From Euryarchaeota archaeon UBA552 (GTDB taxonomy: Archaea > Thermoplasmatota > Poseidoniia > Poseidoniales > Thalassarchaeaceae), in contig DAMH01000027.1 in NCBI GenBank assembly GCA_002499585.1, forward strand, positions 1 through 58,683: a stretch of DNA of 58,683 bases. Reading direction: 5' to 3'. Of the stretch, positions 9,820 through 18,293 are shown one piece after another. The position numbers and the translations under genes are program-made. How positions within the stretch are numbered: position 1 is the first letter of the stretch; every line of letters begins with the position of its first letter. Below the pieces are notes generated by a model that saw nothing but the letters and a program-made list of their open reading frames with translations, searched no databases and was not told the DNA's origin.

Positions 9820-9932
9820 GGTACGGACTCAAGTTCGGAAGGATATCAAGATTGGGAAATTTAGGTACATTGCCGTAACAGATCCCGTCACGCTCAAGAC
9901 GCATCACCGCGGGCGAGGCACGGGGTCGCACT
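9820..9932. promoter_or_regulatory. Divergent promoter region, gap / GXGXG-pheT operon
   Basis: The 113 bases between the GAPDH ATG (minus) and the GXGXG-protein GTG (plus) must serve both directions. The AT-rich core lies at about 9842-9872 (GATATCAAGATTGGGAAATT), which could supply TATA boxes for either side. The half next to the plus-strand gene is GC-rich. No operator-like inverted repeat is evident. Confidence 0.4.
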
Positions 9933-11429
9933 GTGTCTGAGAAGAGCATCAAACTAAATCGAGACCTCGACAGGATGCTAAACCAAGCAATAGAGAGAGA
10001 CTTGCTAGTGCGTATAGGCTGGGGAAGAGAAGGTGATGAGAAACCCAAAAACGGGGAAATTGGAGGGTTATCGATGCTACCCGACAAGTCTAGGTCTCTC
10101 TTGTTAGGTGACCTTGGTGAAGGCGCCGGTATGATGAATCGAGGCGGCACAGCAACGATCCAAGGGTCGGTATCGTCGTTAGCAGGAGCTTGGATGTCCT
10201 CAGGTAGACTTGTCATTGAGAAGGATGCAGGTAGTCGGACGGGTCACCACATGAGTGGTGGGTTCATAATTGTCCATGGATCCGTGGAGAGTTACGCCGG
10301 ATCCAATATGACTGGTGGTACACTACTCATCAGGGGGGACGCCGGGCCGCATGTTGGATCAGGGATGTCTGGCGGCACTATTATCGTAATGGGCACTGTA
10401 GGAGAATCTCCTGGAAAAAGAATGAGCGGTGGTAAGATAGTGATTTGTGGGGGTTTACCAGAGTCTGAGAACATTACCACTCAGCTAGAGCCTCCAAACA
10501 TCTCAGAGGAATCGTTAGAATTCGTGACCTCCTTGGGTATCGATCTACCGGACCATGCCTCGGTATTCACGGCATCAGCTGATCTCCGTGAAGACATGCC
10601 CCCTGTCCTCAACAGAGATGTCAAATTCACCGGGATAGGGGTGCTTGGATCTGGTGGAGGGAAGGTCGAGTCAGCTGTGGGAATAGAAACTTCGGTCGAG
10701 CTGGGAGGAAGGGGCGAACAGAACTCAAATCTCGTTTTACAGCTGCCGTGGATTAGTATCGCCAATAAGGGTACTGAGGGCGGTTCATCCATAGTCACGT
10801 CAATTCCCAGTCAAGACGATCTATTGATGGTCGATTCTGAATGTTTGAGCACCCTCGATAGGGGTCTGCTTTCCTGCCGTGGATTTATTGTGGATATTGA
10901 AGATGTTTGTGGATTAAACGATGCGGAACTAGAATCTGTAGTGGTTGCAATTAGGAGTAGGATGGGCTATGATGCGCTAGTAATGCTATGTGATAGGGTC
11001 GACAGGGTCGACGAACTGTCGAGAAGATGCTCTGAATTAGATTTGGACGGAATTATGGTAGATGTTAGAAGCTTGGATTCTGCTGGTGCAACTGTCGCAC
11101 TACCCAGAATTGGAATGGCAAACAAAAAATACCGATTAAGTACTGAAAACCGTAGTATAATCTTGCGTTTAGACGGTGAAACCGATCCAGAGACGCTGAT
11201 CATCGCAAGGTCAGCAGGCATCAGTGCTGTGGCATCCCCCGGCTTGTCGGAATCTAGAGGAATTATCAAGTCCAAATTAGAGGGGCTACTGCGAGAAATG
11301 GGACTGGACTCAATCCGACATGCTGACAGAGGGAACATTAGGGCCCTTAATCACGATACTGCTATACAAACAGGTCTCAGACTTGTTGGTTTAGATCGGC
11401 CTCTTTCTGCATGGACGAGGAGGGATTGA
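9933..11429 (+). CDS. GXGXG-domain protein with glutamate-synthase-like C-terminal half
   Basis: Protein of 498 residues with a GTG start; an ATG at 9975 is an alternative. Residues about 65-180 form a right-handed beta-helix of the GXGXG type, with repeats such as RTGHHMSGGFIIVHG, AGSNMTGGTLLIRG and VGSGMSGGTIIVMG. That fold occurs in the GltB C-terminal domain and in FwdC. Residues about 210-498 look like a degenerate alpha/beta barrel, and the ending (LLREMGLDSIRHADRGNIRA) recalls the end of the archaeal GltB FMN domain. The cysteine cluster of an active glutamate synthase is not visible. The C-terminal assignment is inference. It ends 1 base before the PheT start, so the two are surely co-translated. 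Function unknown. Confidence 0.65.
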   Translation: MSEKSIKLNRDLDRMLNQAIERDLLVRIGWGREGDEKPKNGEIGGLSMLPDKSRSLLLGDLGEGAGMMNRGGTATIQGSVSSLAGAWMSSGRLVIEKDAGSRTGHHMSGGFIIVHGSVESYAGSNMTGGTLLIRGDAGPHVGSGMSGGTIIVMGTVGESPGKRMSGGKIVICGGLPESENITTQLEPPNISEESLEFVTSLGIDLPDHASVFTASADLREDMPPVLNRDVKFTGIGVLGSGGGKVESAVGIETSVELGGRGEQNSNLVLQLPWISIANKGTEGGSSIVTSIPSQDDLLMVDSECLSTLDRGLLSCRGFIVDIEDVCGLNDAELESVVVAIRSRMGYDALVMLCDRVDRVDELSRRCSELDLDGIMVDVRSLDSAGATVALPRIGMANKKYRLSTENRSIILRLDGETDPETLIIARSAGISAVASPGLSESRGIIKSKLEGLLREMGLDSIRHADRGNIRALNHDTAIQTGLRLVGLDRPLSAWTRRD

Positions 11430-11430
11430 A

Positions 11431-13182
11431 ATGCCAACAGTATCCTTGAAACACACCTTGTTGGAGGACATACAGAAATTCAACGGCCATTCCTACGACA
11501 GAGCGAGTTGGCTTTCGGACCTCTCTCAAATAGGTGTAGTAGTGGAAGGATCTGATGATACAGAGATCGAAATCGAGGTTTTCCCAGACCGTCCGGATCT
11601 GTTATCACACGAAACAATGGCTAGAGCATCTAGGTCGTTTCTTCAGGATATGCCTTCACCTTGCCGAGTCCAGGTCAGTAGGGGAGCGGAGAAAATGACC
11701 GTTAAACCCGAGATGAAGAATGTGAGGCCGCACGCATTCGCAGCCATTGTAAGGGGCGTATATACCGGGTCCACCGAAGTTCAGCGAGACCTGTTCGTCC
11801 AGTCACTGATGGATCATCAAGAAAAGTTGCACACAACCCTAGGAAGGAAGAGGAGATCGGTATCCATCGGAGTTCATGACATTAGCGACATTGATGGTCC
11901 ATTTACAGTATCCTCTGATGATGGCTCCTATTCTTTTGTTCCCCTTAACGGAGAGGGGCGGATGTCTTTGAAGGATATTCTCACAAACCACCCAAAAGGA
12001 ATAGAGTATGCTCACCTTGTTGATCAAGGCGAGGGGTTCCCACTCATAACTGACAAGAATGGGAAAGTGATTTCATTTCCTCCTATTATCAACGGTGTGG
12101 ATACGATGGTTACAACGAAAAGCACTGATTTCCTAATCGACGTGACCGGATGGGATCAAAGGGCATGTATCTCGGCGCTAAAATTGATCGCATTATCGAT
12201 GAGTGAGCGTGGGGGCAAAATAGAGTCAGTCGAGGTCGAGCAATATGACGGAACTACTTGGATATTGGATATGGAACCTGTAGAAAACTATGTTCCAAAA
12301 TCCCTTATTTCCATGTTGGCAGGCTTTGAGCCCAGTGATGATTCAGTTGCCAAATCGATATCCCGGATGGGAGGTAAAATGATCGGAGTTGGCAGAACAG
12401 GATCCAGTGCTGGAGGAACGCGCTGGGATGGGCTAAGCGAAGATGAGCCCGCCTACATAATCGAAATGCCGAGTTGGAGGGCGGACATACTTCATCCCGT
12501 TGATGTTGTAGAGGACGTAATAATTGGTATAGGGCTAAACTCCTTGCCTCAAAAAAATTCTCTTGTCAATCTACCCGGTTCAGCGTCAGAGGGATCGTCG
12601 CTGGAAAGACGAGTCAGGCAATCAATTAGGGCAATGGGGGCCCATGAGGTCCAAACGCTCACACTAACAAACATGGAAATGGAGTTTGTCACACCACGGC
12701 TCATCCCGGCTGGCGAGATCACCAGGATAAAAAATCCAATAACACGAGAACACGATATACTGAGACAGTACATCTTGCCTTCTTTATTCCAAGTGCTATC
12801 CTCTAACAGACATCATGAGTTGCCACATCGGATTTTCGAGTTGGGGACAAAGGTAGTTGACCACATAAATTCAAGCTCAGTTGCTTGGGCGTGTGCCGAA
12901 AAGAACGCTGGTTTTAGCTCCGCCAAGGGTTATGGGATGTCTCTCCTGAGGGACCTTGGCACAAATGACGATGACCTAGGCCTCGTAGAGGGGTCGCCGG
13001 GAGTTGGCCCTTGGATTCCCGGAAGAGTAGCAGACGTGAGTATAAAGGGAGTATATGTCGGTACCTTCGGTGAAATAGACCCCGCCGTATCGGTCAGTTA
13101 CGGACTCAGGGTTCCGATTCATGCCGGCGAGTTTGATATGAAAGCACTCATGTCCCTCTTACCAGATCCACTCCTTAACTAA
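11431..13182 (+). CDS. pheT: Phenylalanyl-tRNA synthetase beta subunit, archaeal type
   Basis: Beta subunit of the alpha2-beta2 enzyme that charges tRNA-Phe. The 583-residue archaeal/eukaryotic form lacks the N-terminal tRNA-binding domain of bacteria and opens directly with MPTVSLKHTLLEDI. The motif VFPDRPDLLSHETMARA is a family signature. The B3/B4 editing-like domain, the B5 domain (IEMPSWRADILHPVDVVEDV) and the catalytic-like core follow in order. A GAGGAGGG stretch ends just before the ATG and overlaps the end of the GXGXG gene. PheS is not in this window. Confidence 0.95.
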   Translation: MPTVSLKHTLLEDIQKFNGHSYDRASWLSDLSQIGVVVEGSDDTEIEIEVFPDRPDLLSHETMARASRSFLQDMPSPCRVQVSRGAEKMTVKPEMKNVRPHAFAAIVRGVYTGSTEVQRDLFVQSLMDHQEKLHTTLGRKRRSVSIGVHDISDIDGPFTVSSDDGSYSFVPLNGEGRMSLKDILTNHPKGIEYAHLVDQGEGFPLITDKNGKVISFPPIINGVDTMVTTKSTDFLIDVTGWDQRACISALKLIALSMSERGGKIESVEVEQYDGTTWILDMEPVENYVPKSLISMLAGFEPSDDSVAKSISRMGGKMIGVGRTGSSAGGTRWDGLSEDEPAYIIEMPSWRADILHPVDVVEDVIIGIGLNSLPQKNSLVNLPGSASEGSSLERRVRQSIRAMGAHEVQTLTLTNMEMEFVTPRLIPAGEITRIKNPITREHDILRQYILPSLFQVLSSNRHHELPHRIFELGTKVVDHINSSSVAWACAEKNAGFSSAKGYGMSLLRDLGTNDDDLGLVEGSPGVGPWIPGRVADVSIKGVYVGTFGEIDPAVSVSYGLRVPIHAGEFDMKALMSLLPDPLLN

Positions 13183-13271
13183 TTCCGAACCGGTCTATCA
13201 GGGTGACCCTCATAATCGCCCCGCGACCTCAGAGGATTCACGAGGGTGGATATTCCTGAGGATTTGATCGA

Positions 13272-14012
13272 TTGAAGGATTGTACAATAGGAGTTGATGA
13301 AGCCGGTAGAGGCCCTGCAATTGGCCCTTTGGTCGTTGCCTCGGTGTGCATCCCATCTGATGATGTCAGAATTCTCGAGGGCATCGGGGCTGGGGACTCA
13401 AAAGGTATGTCACCGGTAAAAAGAGAAATGGTTGAGGAGTTATTTCTTCATCAGGCCGAGATCAAAGGATGGGCCTTTGTAGTGAAGATATTGACAGCGG
13501 AAAAAATAGACCTTGGAAGACCATATAGAAGTTTAAACAAAATGGAAGAAGATCTCTTTGTCAAGTCAATTCTAGATGTCACAAAGCCAGAAACTGTTGG
13601 ATTAGTGAATATGGATCCCTTGGGAAGCAATCCCGGAATGTTCGCGGAAAGAGTCGGTGCAAGCATGATTGAAACCCGTCCAAATATAGTGTTCAGGAGT
13701 GAAACCGGAATGGATTCTGTTTGTCCAGTTACCGGTATGGCTTCCGTCCTAGCCAAGGTTAACAGAGACAGGAAAATGTCTGCTATCAGTAAAGAAATGG
13801 GATTTGATGCCGGTTCAGGTTATCCATCAGATCCACTAACGAGAGCTGCAGTTGATCTAATGACGAATGATATCAAGCCCCATAAGTACCTACGATGGAC
13901 TTGGTCCACAGTTTCGAACACCTGGAACCAGAAACATGACTCACCAATACCGATAAGGACTGTTGACGGGACGGCCTTTCAACAGAGATTAGATGATACG
14001 GTCGGGAATTAA
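13272..14012 (+). CDS. rnhB: Ribonuclease HII
   Basis: Cleaves the RNA strand of RNA-DNA hybrids and removes single ribonucleotides from DNA. The 246-residue protein has the active-site opening GVDEAGRGP (Asp9, Glu10), the SKGMSPVKRE segment, ASVLAKVNRD and GSGYPSDP, all in the right order. The start is a TTG at 13272 preceded by a TGAGGAT Shine-Dalgarno. It lies 89 bases after PheT. The GluRS ribosome-binding site overlaps its end. Confidence 0.93.
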   Translation: MKDCTIGVDEAGRGPAIGPLVVASVCIPSDDVRILEGIGAGDSKGMSPVKREMVEELFLHQAEIKGWAFVVKILTAEKIDLGRPYRSLNKMEEDLFVKSILDVTKPETVGLVNMDPLGSNPGMFAERVGASMIETRPNIVFRSETGMDSVCPVTGMASVLAKVNRDRKMSAISKEMGFDAGSGYPSDPLTRAAVDLMTNDIKPHKYLRWTWSTVSNTWNQKHDSPIPIRTVDGTAFQQRLDDTVGN

Positions 14013-14028
14013 GGAGGCGCTTTACCAC

Positions 14029-15729
14029 ATGGACGAAATTAATGACCCCGAAATTCACTCTCTGATAAGGAAATATGCCCTACAGAATGCCCTCGAATAC
14101 GAAGGTAAGGGACAAATGGGGTCTGCACTGGGGAGATTGCTTTCAGAGCGTCAAGATCTCCGGCCCATCGCGAAGAATCTAATGCCAATTGTATCCTCGG
14201 AGGTAGATCTTGCTAACAAGATGATAGTGGAAGACGGGCCAGTTGTTGTCCGCCAAAGGATAGAATCAATTGACCCTAGCGCAGTAAAGCGAACTCGGCA
14301 GGAAAAGCGCAAAGGCCTGAAACCGCTCGACGATACTGATCGAGGGGTTATCTTACGGTTTGCACCCAACCCAAATGGACCATTGTCACTCGGCCATTCT
14401 CGAGGAGTTGTAATCAATCATCAATATGCAAAAATGTACAACGGTAAGATGGTTCTAAGATACGATGACACTGACACGGTTGTAAAGCCCCCTCTGGTCG
14501 AAGCGTATGATTGGATTGCTGAAGATTACCAATGGTTAACTGGATCAAAACCCGACGTTGTAATTCGGGCGAGTGAGCGGATGCCTCAGTATCTAAAATT
14601 TGGAGAGGAGATGCTTTCCAAAGGATTTGGCTACGTCTGCGAGTGCACCTCTGATGAATTCAAAGATTACAGGATCTCCATGACTTCTTGCCCACACAGA
14701 TCAAGATCTGTCGATGAAAATTTAACTCAGTGGGAAAAAATGGTTCAAGGAACTATGAAACCGGGCGATGCTGTGGTCAGAGTGCTTACGGACATGACTC
14801 TTCCAAACCCAGCACTCAGGGATTGGCCTGCATGGAGGATACAGCATAAACCTCACCCAGTAATTGGAGTGAGATACCGTGTGTGGCCTCTGTTGGATTT
14901 CCAGAGCGCCATTGAAGATCATTTGCAGGGGATATCGCATATTGTAAGGGGAAAGGACCTGATGGACTCTACTCGTAAGCAAATGCTGTTATACGAGCAT
15001 TTTGGCTGGGTCTACCCGCATACACTTTATTGGGGCAGGGTCAGTATACACGGCCACGGATCTTTCTCTACCAGTAACATGAGGGAGGGTATTGAATCTG
15101 AAATTTACAATGGATGGGACGATGTAAGACTCCCCACAATAAAGTCACTACGAAGGAAAGGATACTCTGCAGAAGCCATTACTTCTTTCTGGATTGAAAT
15201 GGGGATAACCCAGAAGGATGTGGCAATTCCACTGGATTCGATTAACGCGGTAAATTCTAGGATTATCGACCCTACTTCCAGGAGGATTTCACTTGTTGTC
15301 AACCCAGTGAATATCGAGGTCATCGGAGAATTGCCCGGAAGTGTTCACATTCCTTATCATCCGGATAGGCACTCTGTGGGTCACAGAGAGATTCCTCTTT
15401 CCTCTAAATCATTTCTTGTCGAGGAAAGTGATTTATCAAAAAAATTTAGGCTCAAGGATCTCGCTGATGTGGAGAAAACCGGAGATGGATTTGCGTTCAC
15501 GTCTGATGAAAGGACCGATGATAGGCCCATCATACACTGGATTAGTTGCGACCTACAGACTACTTGCGACCTTGTCAGATCTGAAGGCGAAGAGGTATTT
15601 ATCGAACATTGCGTCATCGAAGACGCAGATCTCATCGTCGGAGAGGTTGTCCAGTTAGAAAGGAAAGGGTTCGTTAGAGTTGAAGAATGGTCGGAAGAGC
15701 GCCGGACACTAGTTTGGCTACACAGATAG
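14029..15729 (+). CDS. gltX: Glutamyl-tRNA synthetase, archaeal type
   Basis: Class I synthetase of 566 residues. An N-terminal archaeal extension of about 110 residues precedes the catalytic domain RFAPNPNGPLSLGH, which is the HIGH signature with Ser-Leu in place of His-Ile. The tail is the GlnRS/eukaryote-like beta-barrel anticodon domain rather than the bacterial helical one. A KMSKS-like element is probably FSTSNMREG. No GlnRS is seen, so it probably also charges tRNA-Gln for later amidation, as in other archaea (inference). The ATG at 14029 is chosen because AAGGAGG sits 11 bases upstream; the longer start at 13993 would overlap RNase HII. Confidence 0.93.
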   Translation: MDEINDPEIHSLIRKYALQNALEYEGKGQMGSALGRLLSERQDLRPIAKNLMPIVSSEVDLANKMIVEDGPVVVRQRIESIDPSAVKRTRQEKRKGLKPLDDTDRGVILRFAPNPNGPLSLGHSRGVVINHQYAKMYNGKMVLRYDDTDTVVKPPLVEAYDWIAEDYQWLTGSKPDVVIRASERMPQYLKFGEEMLSKGFGYVCECTSDEFKDYRISMTSCPHRSRSVDENLTQWEKMVQGTMKPGDAVVRVLTDMTLPNPALRDWPAWRIQHKPHPVIGVRYRVWPLLDFQSAIEDHLQGISHIVRGKDLMDSTRKQMLLYEHFGWVYPHTLYWGRVSIHGHGSFSTSNMREGIESEIYNGWDDVRLPTIKSLRRKGYSAEAITSFWIEMGITQKDVAIPLDSINAVNSRIIDPTSRRISLVVNPVNIEVIGELPGSVHIPYHPDRHSVGHREIPLSSKSFLVEESDLSKKFRLKDLADVEKTGDGFAFTSDERTDDRPIIHWISCDLQTTCDLVRSEGEEVFIEHCVIEDADLIVGEVVQLERKGFVRVEEWSEERRTLVWLHR

Positions 15730-15765
15730 GCTTCTTGGCGCGCCTTTCATCGGCGCATTGAAGCG

Positions 15766-17772
15766 ATGTTCCGTCGGGCGAGGGTCATGAGACGCAGGTT
15801 CGGGGGCTCCATGACGGTCCTATTCATGCTCGCAGCAACGTGTCTCTTCAACCCAACAGTCGCAGAACAAGATGGGGCTTGCTGTGAGGACCAGGGTTTC
15901 AGGATGTTTCTCACTGGAGAGGCACAATCAGGGGGGTTGACACCATTTTCCTCAGATTTAGATGATCGTCACTCTGCAGTTGTAACTCCATCTGTGCTCG
16001 GAGCTATTGAAATTGGGAAATGGAGTACGACTTGGACAGTAGATGATGACTACGCATCATCCGAGTGGACATTTGAGATACCCTATGAAATTCAAGGCGC
16101 AACAGGCCTTCAACTAAATGCCACCGTCGGGATCAACATTGGTGGAACCTATCATTCAGGATCATCAGGACCCGGTCTGCTGGTCACAAATGGTGTACTT
16201 TCAGTTCCAATTCAGGTAACAGGGGGGGCAATATCAGAAGGGGATCAAATTAGATTTACTCTGGAAGTTCAATCCTTATCGTTTTCAGCGCCTGGAGACA
16301 ATGCTGGTATCAGGTTCTATTGGGGTGACACCGAGGATGCAGGGATGCTTGCGAAGTTCCCATTCGGAACAGCTACAATGCAAGACGGATCTGCTAATGA
16401 TGGAATAGCATACTTCCCCGTTGACATAATGACTCATTACGGATTAGATGTCTGGAACAAAAGAAGCTCTGGATCCGCAACCGTCGGTACAGAGCAACTC
16501 ACAACCAGCCCCGTAGTTACGGAGATTGAAGATGGAGTGAGGATAGTGTTTGTGTGGCAGTGGCCGGAAACCTACGACGGGTCGGGAGTTCAAGTCACAT
16601 TCAGGGTGAGCCCCCACCCAGGCGCATTGCTTGAGTCCACCAGGACATATGAAGTGAACATTGACGGGGGTGGCGGAACTGGGAACTGGTATCCCGAGGA
16701 GGAGCCTAAAAGAGACTCGGGTACAACTTTAGAAATCGATATATCCGGAAGGTCCTCGGCGTCAATAGTAGACAGAGACATACAGATAACCGTCGATGGC
16801 GCCATGTCCCAGTGGATTAGGTGGGGATTGGACAACATCGGCAACAATACACTAAGCGGATCTTCCTGGTGGAAAAACTTGGACTCATACGAGGATTCTC
16901 TTTCGGTTGGAGAGGAGCACAATGGACGGGTGGATGACACCGAAAGCGCGGCTCTAACTCAACATTTGCAAACTTCAGCTTCAAACATCAGATCATTCAT
17001 GAGTGTTGGTTTGGGCTTGGATGTGGAATCCCTCGTGGGATCGGACCTTGTAGACTTATCCCAGCGAGACGTAACACTAGACTTTGGTGCTACGAGGGCA
17101 TTCTCTTCGGAACCAGTGACCATAATTCTAGAAGTGCGTTACACGCCCGGCATTGAAGCATCCAGTGAATACCTAATCAGGACGTTCGTTCAACCAGGGA
17201 AGGGTGATTGGTTTACCTTGATAGATGTTGATGCTGGACTCAGGGGTTCCGCTTTAGCGGGTTTCGGTGCGGTTTCGGCCGGAGATCTCGACGTAGAACA
17301 CCGACGTTGGATTTTCTTGGAAACAATATCTTACGAAGATCAAGATCTCGATCCAGAAATGATATTCTCAGTATCTTACACCCCTCCCTCATCACCGGCA
17401 GGAAGTCCGCTGGTATCAGCGTTAATTTTGGTATTAGTGATGTCAATTACCGCCGGCCTATCGTTGTACTTGACCCAGACCAGAATCAGAGCTCCTTCAG
17501 TAGCGACTGCGACGCTGTTCGGATTCATGTCATTTATTGTGTATGTGGGAGGTTTTGATCTACCTCTTGTATTTGGCGTGGGGGCTGCAGGACTGATTGG
17601 TGTTTTTCCGGTTGCATTAGTATCACCACGAAGCAAAAACAAGGGAATAGGGGCCAGGGCGCTTCCCACCATAACTTGCCCTAGCTGCAACACTCCAAAT
17701 GTCGTCCACAGTAGCAATCGACCCTTCAGAACATCATGCTCGGGATGCTTCGTTACCCTGAGGCTTGATTGA
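15766..17772 (+). CDS. Exported protein with C-terminal membrane segments and zinc ribbon
   Basis: Unrecognised protein of 668 residues. A signal peptide (MTVLFMLAATCLFNPTVA) is followed by about 500 residues of beta-rich extracellular sequence. Three hydrophobic segments come next (SALILVLVMSITAGLSLYL and two more, about 545-620). A cytoplasmic zinc ribbon ends the protein, with cysteines at 638, 641, 658 and 661 (TCPSCN and SCSGC). The start is uncertain: ATGs at 15787 and 15811 would also leave an intact signal peptide. It follows GluRS by 36 bases and ends 2 bases from the converging S15 gene. The design suggests a surface sensor or scaffold; no function can be given. Confidence 0.8.
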   Translation: MFRRARVMRRRFGGSMTVLFMLAATCLFNPTVAEQDGACCEDQGFRMFLTGEAQSGGLTPFSSDLDDRHSAVVTPSVLGAIEIGKWSTTWTVDDDYASSEWTFEIPYEIQGATGLQLNATVGINIGGTYHSGSSGPGLLVTNGVLSVPIQVTGGAISEGDQIRFTLEVQSLSFSAPGDNAGIRFYWGDTEDAGMLAKFPFGTATMQDGSANDGIAYFPVDIMTHYGLDVWNKRSSGSATVGTEQLTTSPVVTEIEDGVRIVFVWQWPETYDGSGVQVTFRVSPHPGALLESTRTYEVNIDGGGGTGNWYPEEEPKRDSGTTLEIDISGRSSASIVDRDIQITVDGAMSQWIRWGLDNIGNNTLSGSSWWKNLDSYEDSLSVGEEHNGRVDDTESAALTQHLQTSASNIRSFMSVGLGLDVESLVGSDLVDLSQRDVTLDFGATRAFSSEPVTIILEVRYTPGIEASSEYLIRTFVQPGKGDWFTLIDVDAGLRGSALAGFGAVSAGDLDVEHRRWIFLETISYEDQDLDPEMIFSVSYTPPSSPAGSPLVSALILVLVMSITAGLSLYLTQTRIRAPSVATATLFGFMSFIVYVGGFDLPLVFGVGAAGLIGVFPVALVSPRSKNKGIGARALPTITCPSCNTPNVVHSSNRPFRTSCSGCFVTLRLD

Positions 17773-17774
17773 GA

Positions 17775-18233
17775 TCACTGGATCATCAGCCTGAGCTGGT
17801 CCCGTTTATATGTCCAGTCTGATGGTATCCTGCCAGAGTCACGATAATAACTTGAGAGGCGTCTAAGCCTTGACTCCGTAAGTTCAAGTTGTCTTCGATT
17901 ATGTATGTCTTTTTGGTTCCCCGACTCTAGATGGTCTATAATCCGCTGGGCTTGCCTCATCAGGTTCATCATGTCTTCCGGATATTTTGACCTAGTCCCG
18001 TTCTTTTCTATGATGGAGGTGATTCTCTCGCCTGTTGCAAGCTTTACATTGGGTACAGCGTGTTGGTCTCTCAGTATGATGCCTATTTCTGAGGTTGTTT
18101 TTCCTTCATTCGCATATTTCAAAATCAAAGATTCTACGTTATCCTTGTCGGTTTCCGACCAACCTGGAGGTGCATCTACGACTGGCTTGGTCGACCCGCT
18201 TTGCCCTTTTCCTTTGTTATGCATTCTAGCCAT
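17775..18233 (-). CDS. rps15: Ribosomal protein S15 (archaeal S15/eukaryotic S13 family)
   Basis: Small-subunit ribosomal protein of 152 residues, the normal length of the archaeal form. It has the archaeal/eukaryotic N-terminal extension (MARMHNKGKGQSGSTKP), then the helical rRNA-binding core and the conserved LTESRLRRLSSYYRDSGRIP and TYKRDQLRLMI near the end. It lies 60 bases downstream of archaeosine synthase on the same strand and may have its own promoter in that gap. Confidence 0.95.
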   Translation of the reverse strand: MARMHNKGKGQSGSTKPVVDAPPGWSETDKDNVESLILKYANEGKTTSEIGIILRDQHAVPNVKLATGERITSIIEKNGTRSKYPEDMMNLMRQAQRIIDHLESGNQKDIHNRRQLELTESRLRRLSSYYRDSGRIPSDWTYKRDQLRLMIQ

Positions 18234-18293
18234 AATGAGCGTCGCTCCGGGTCTGGCCGATCTGCTGCACCTCTTTAACCGCTACGCAGCGAA

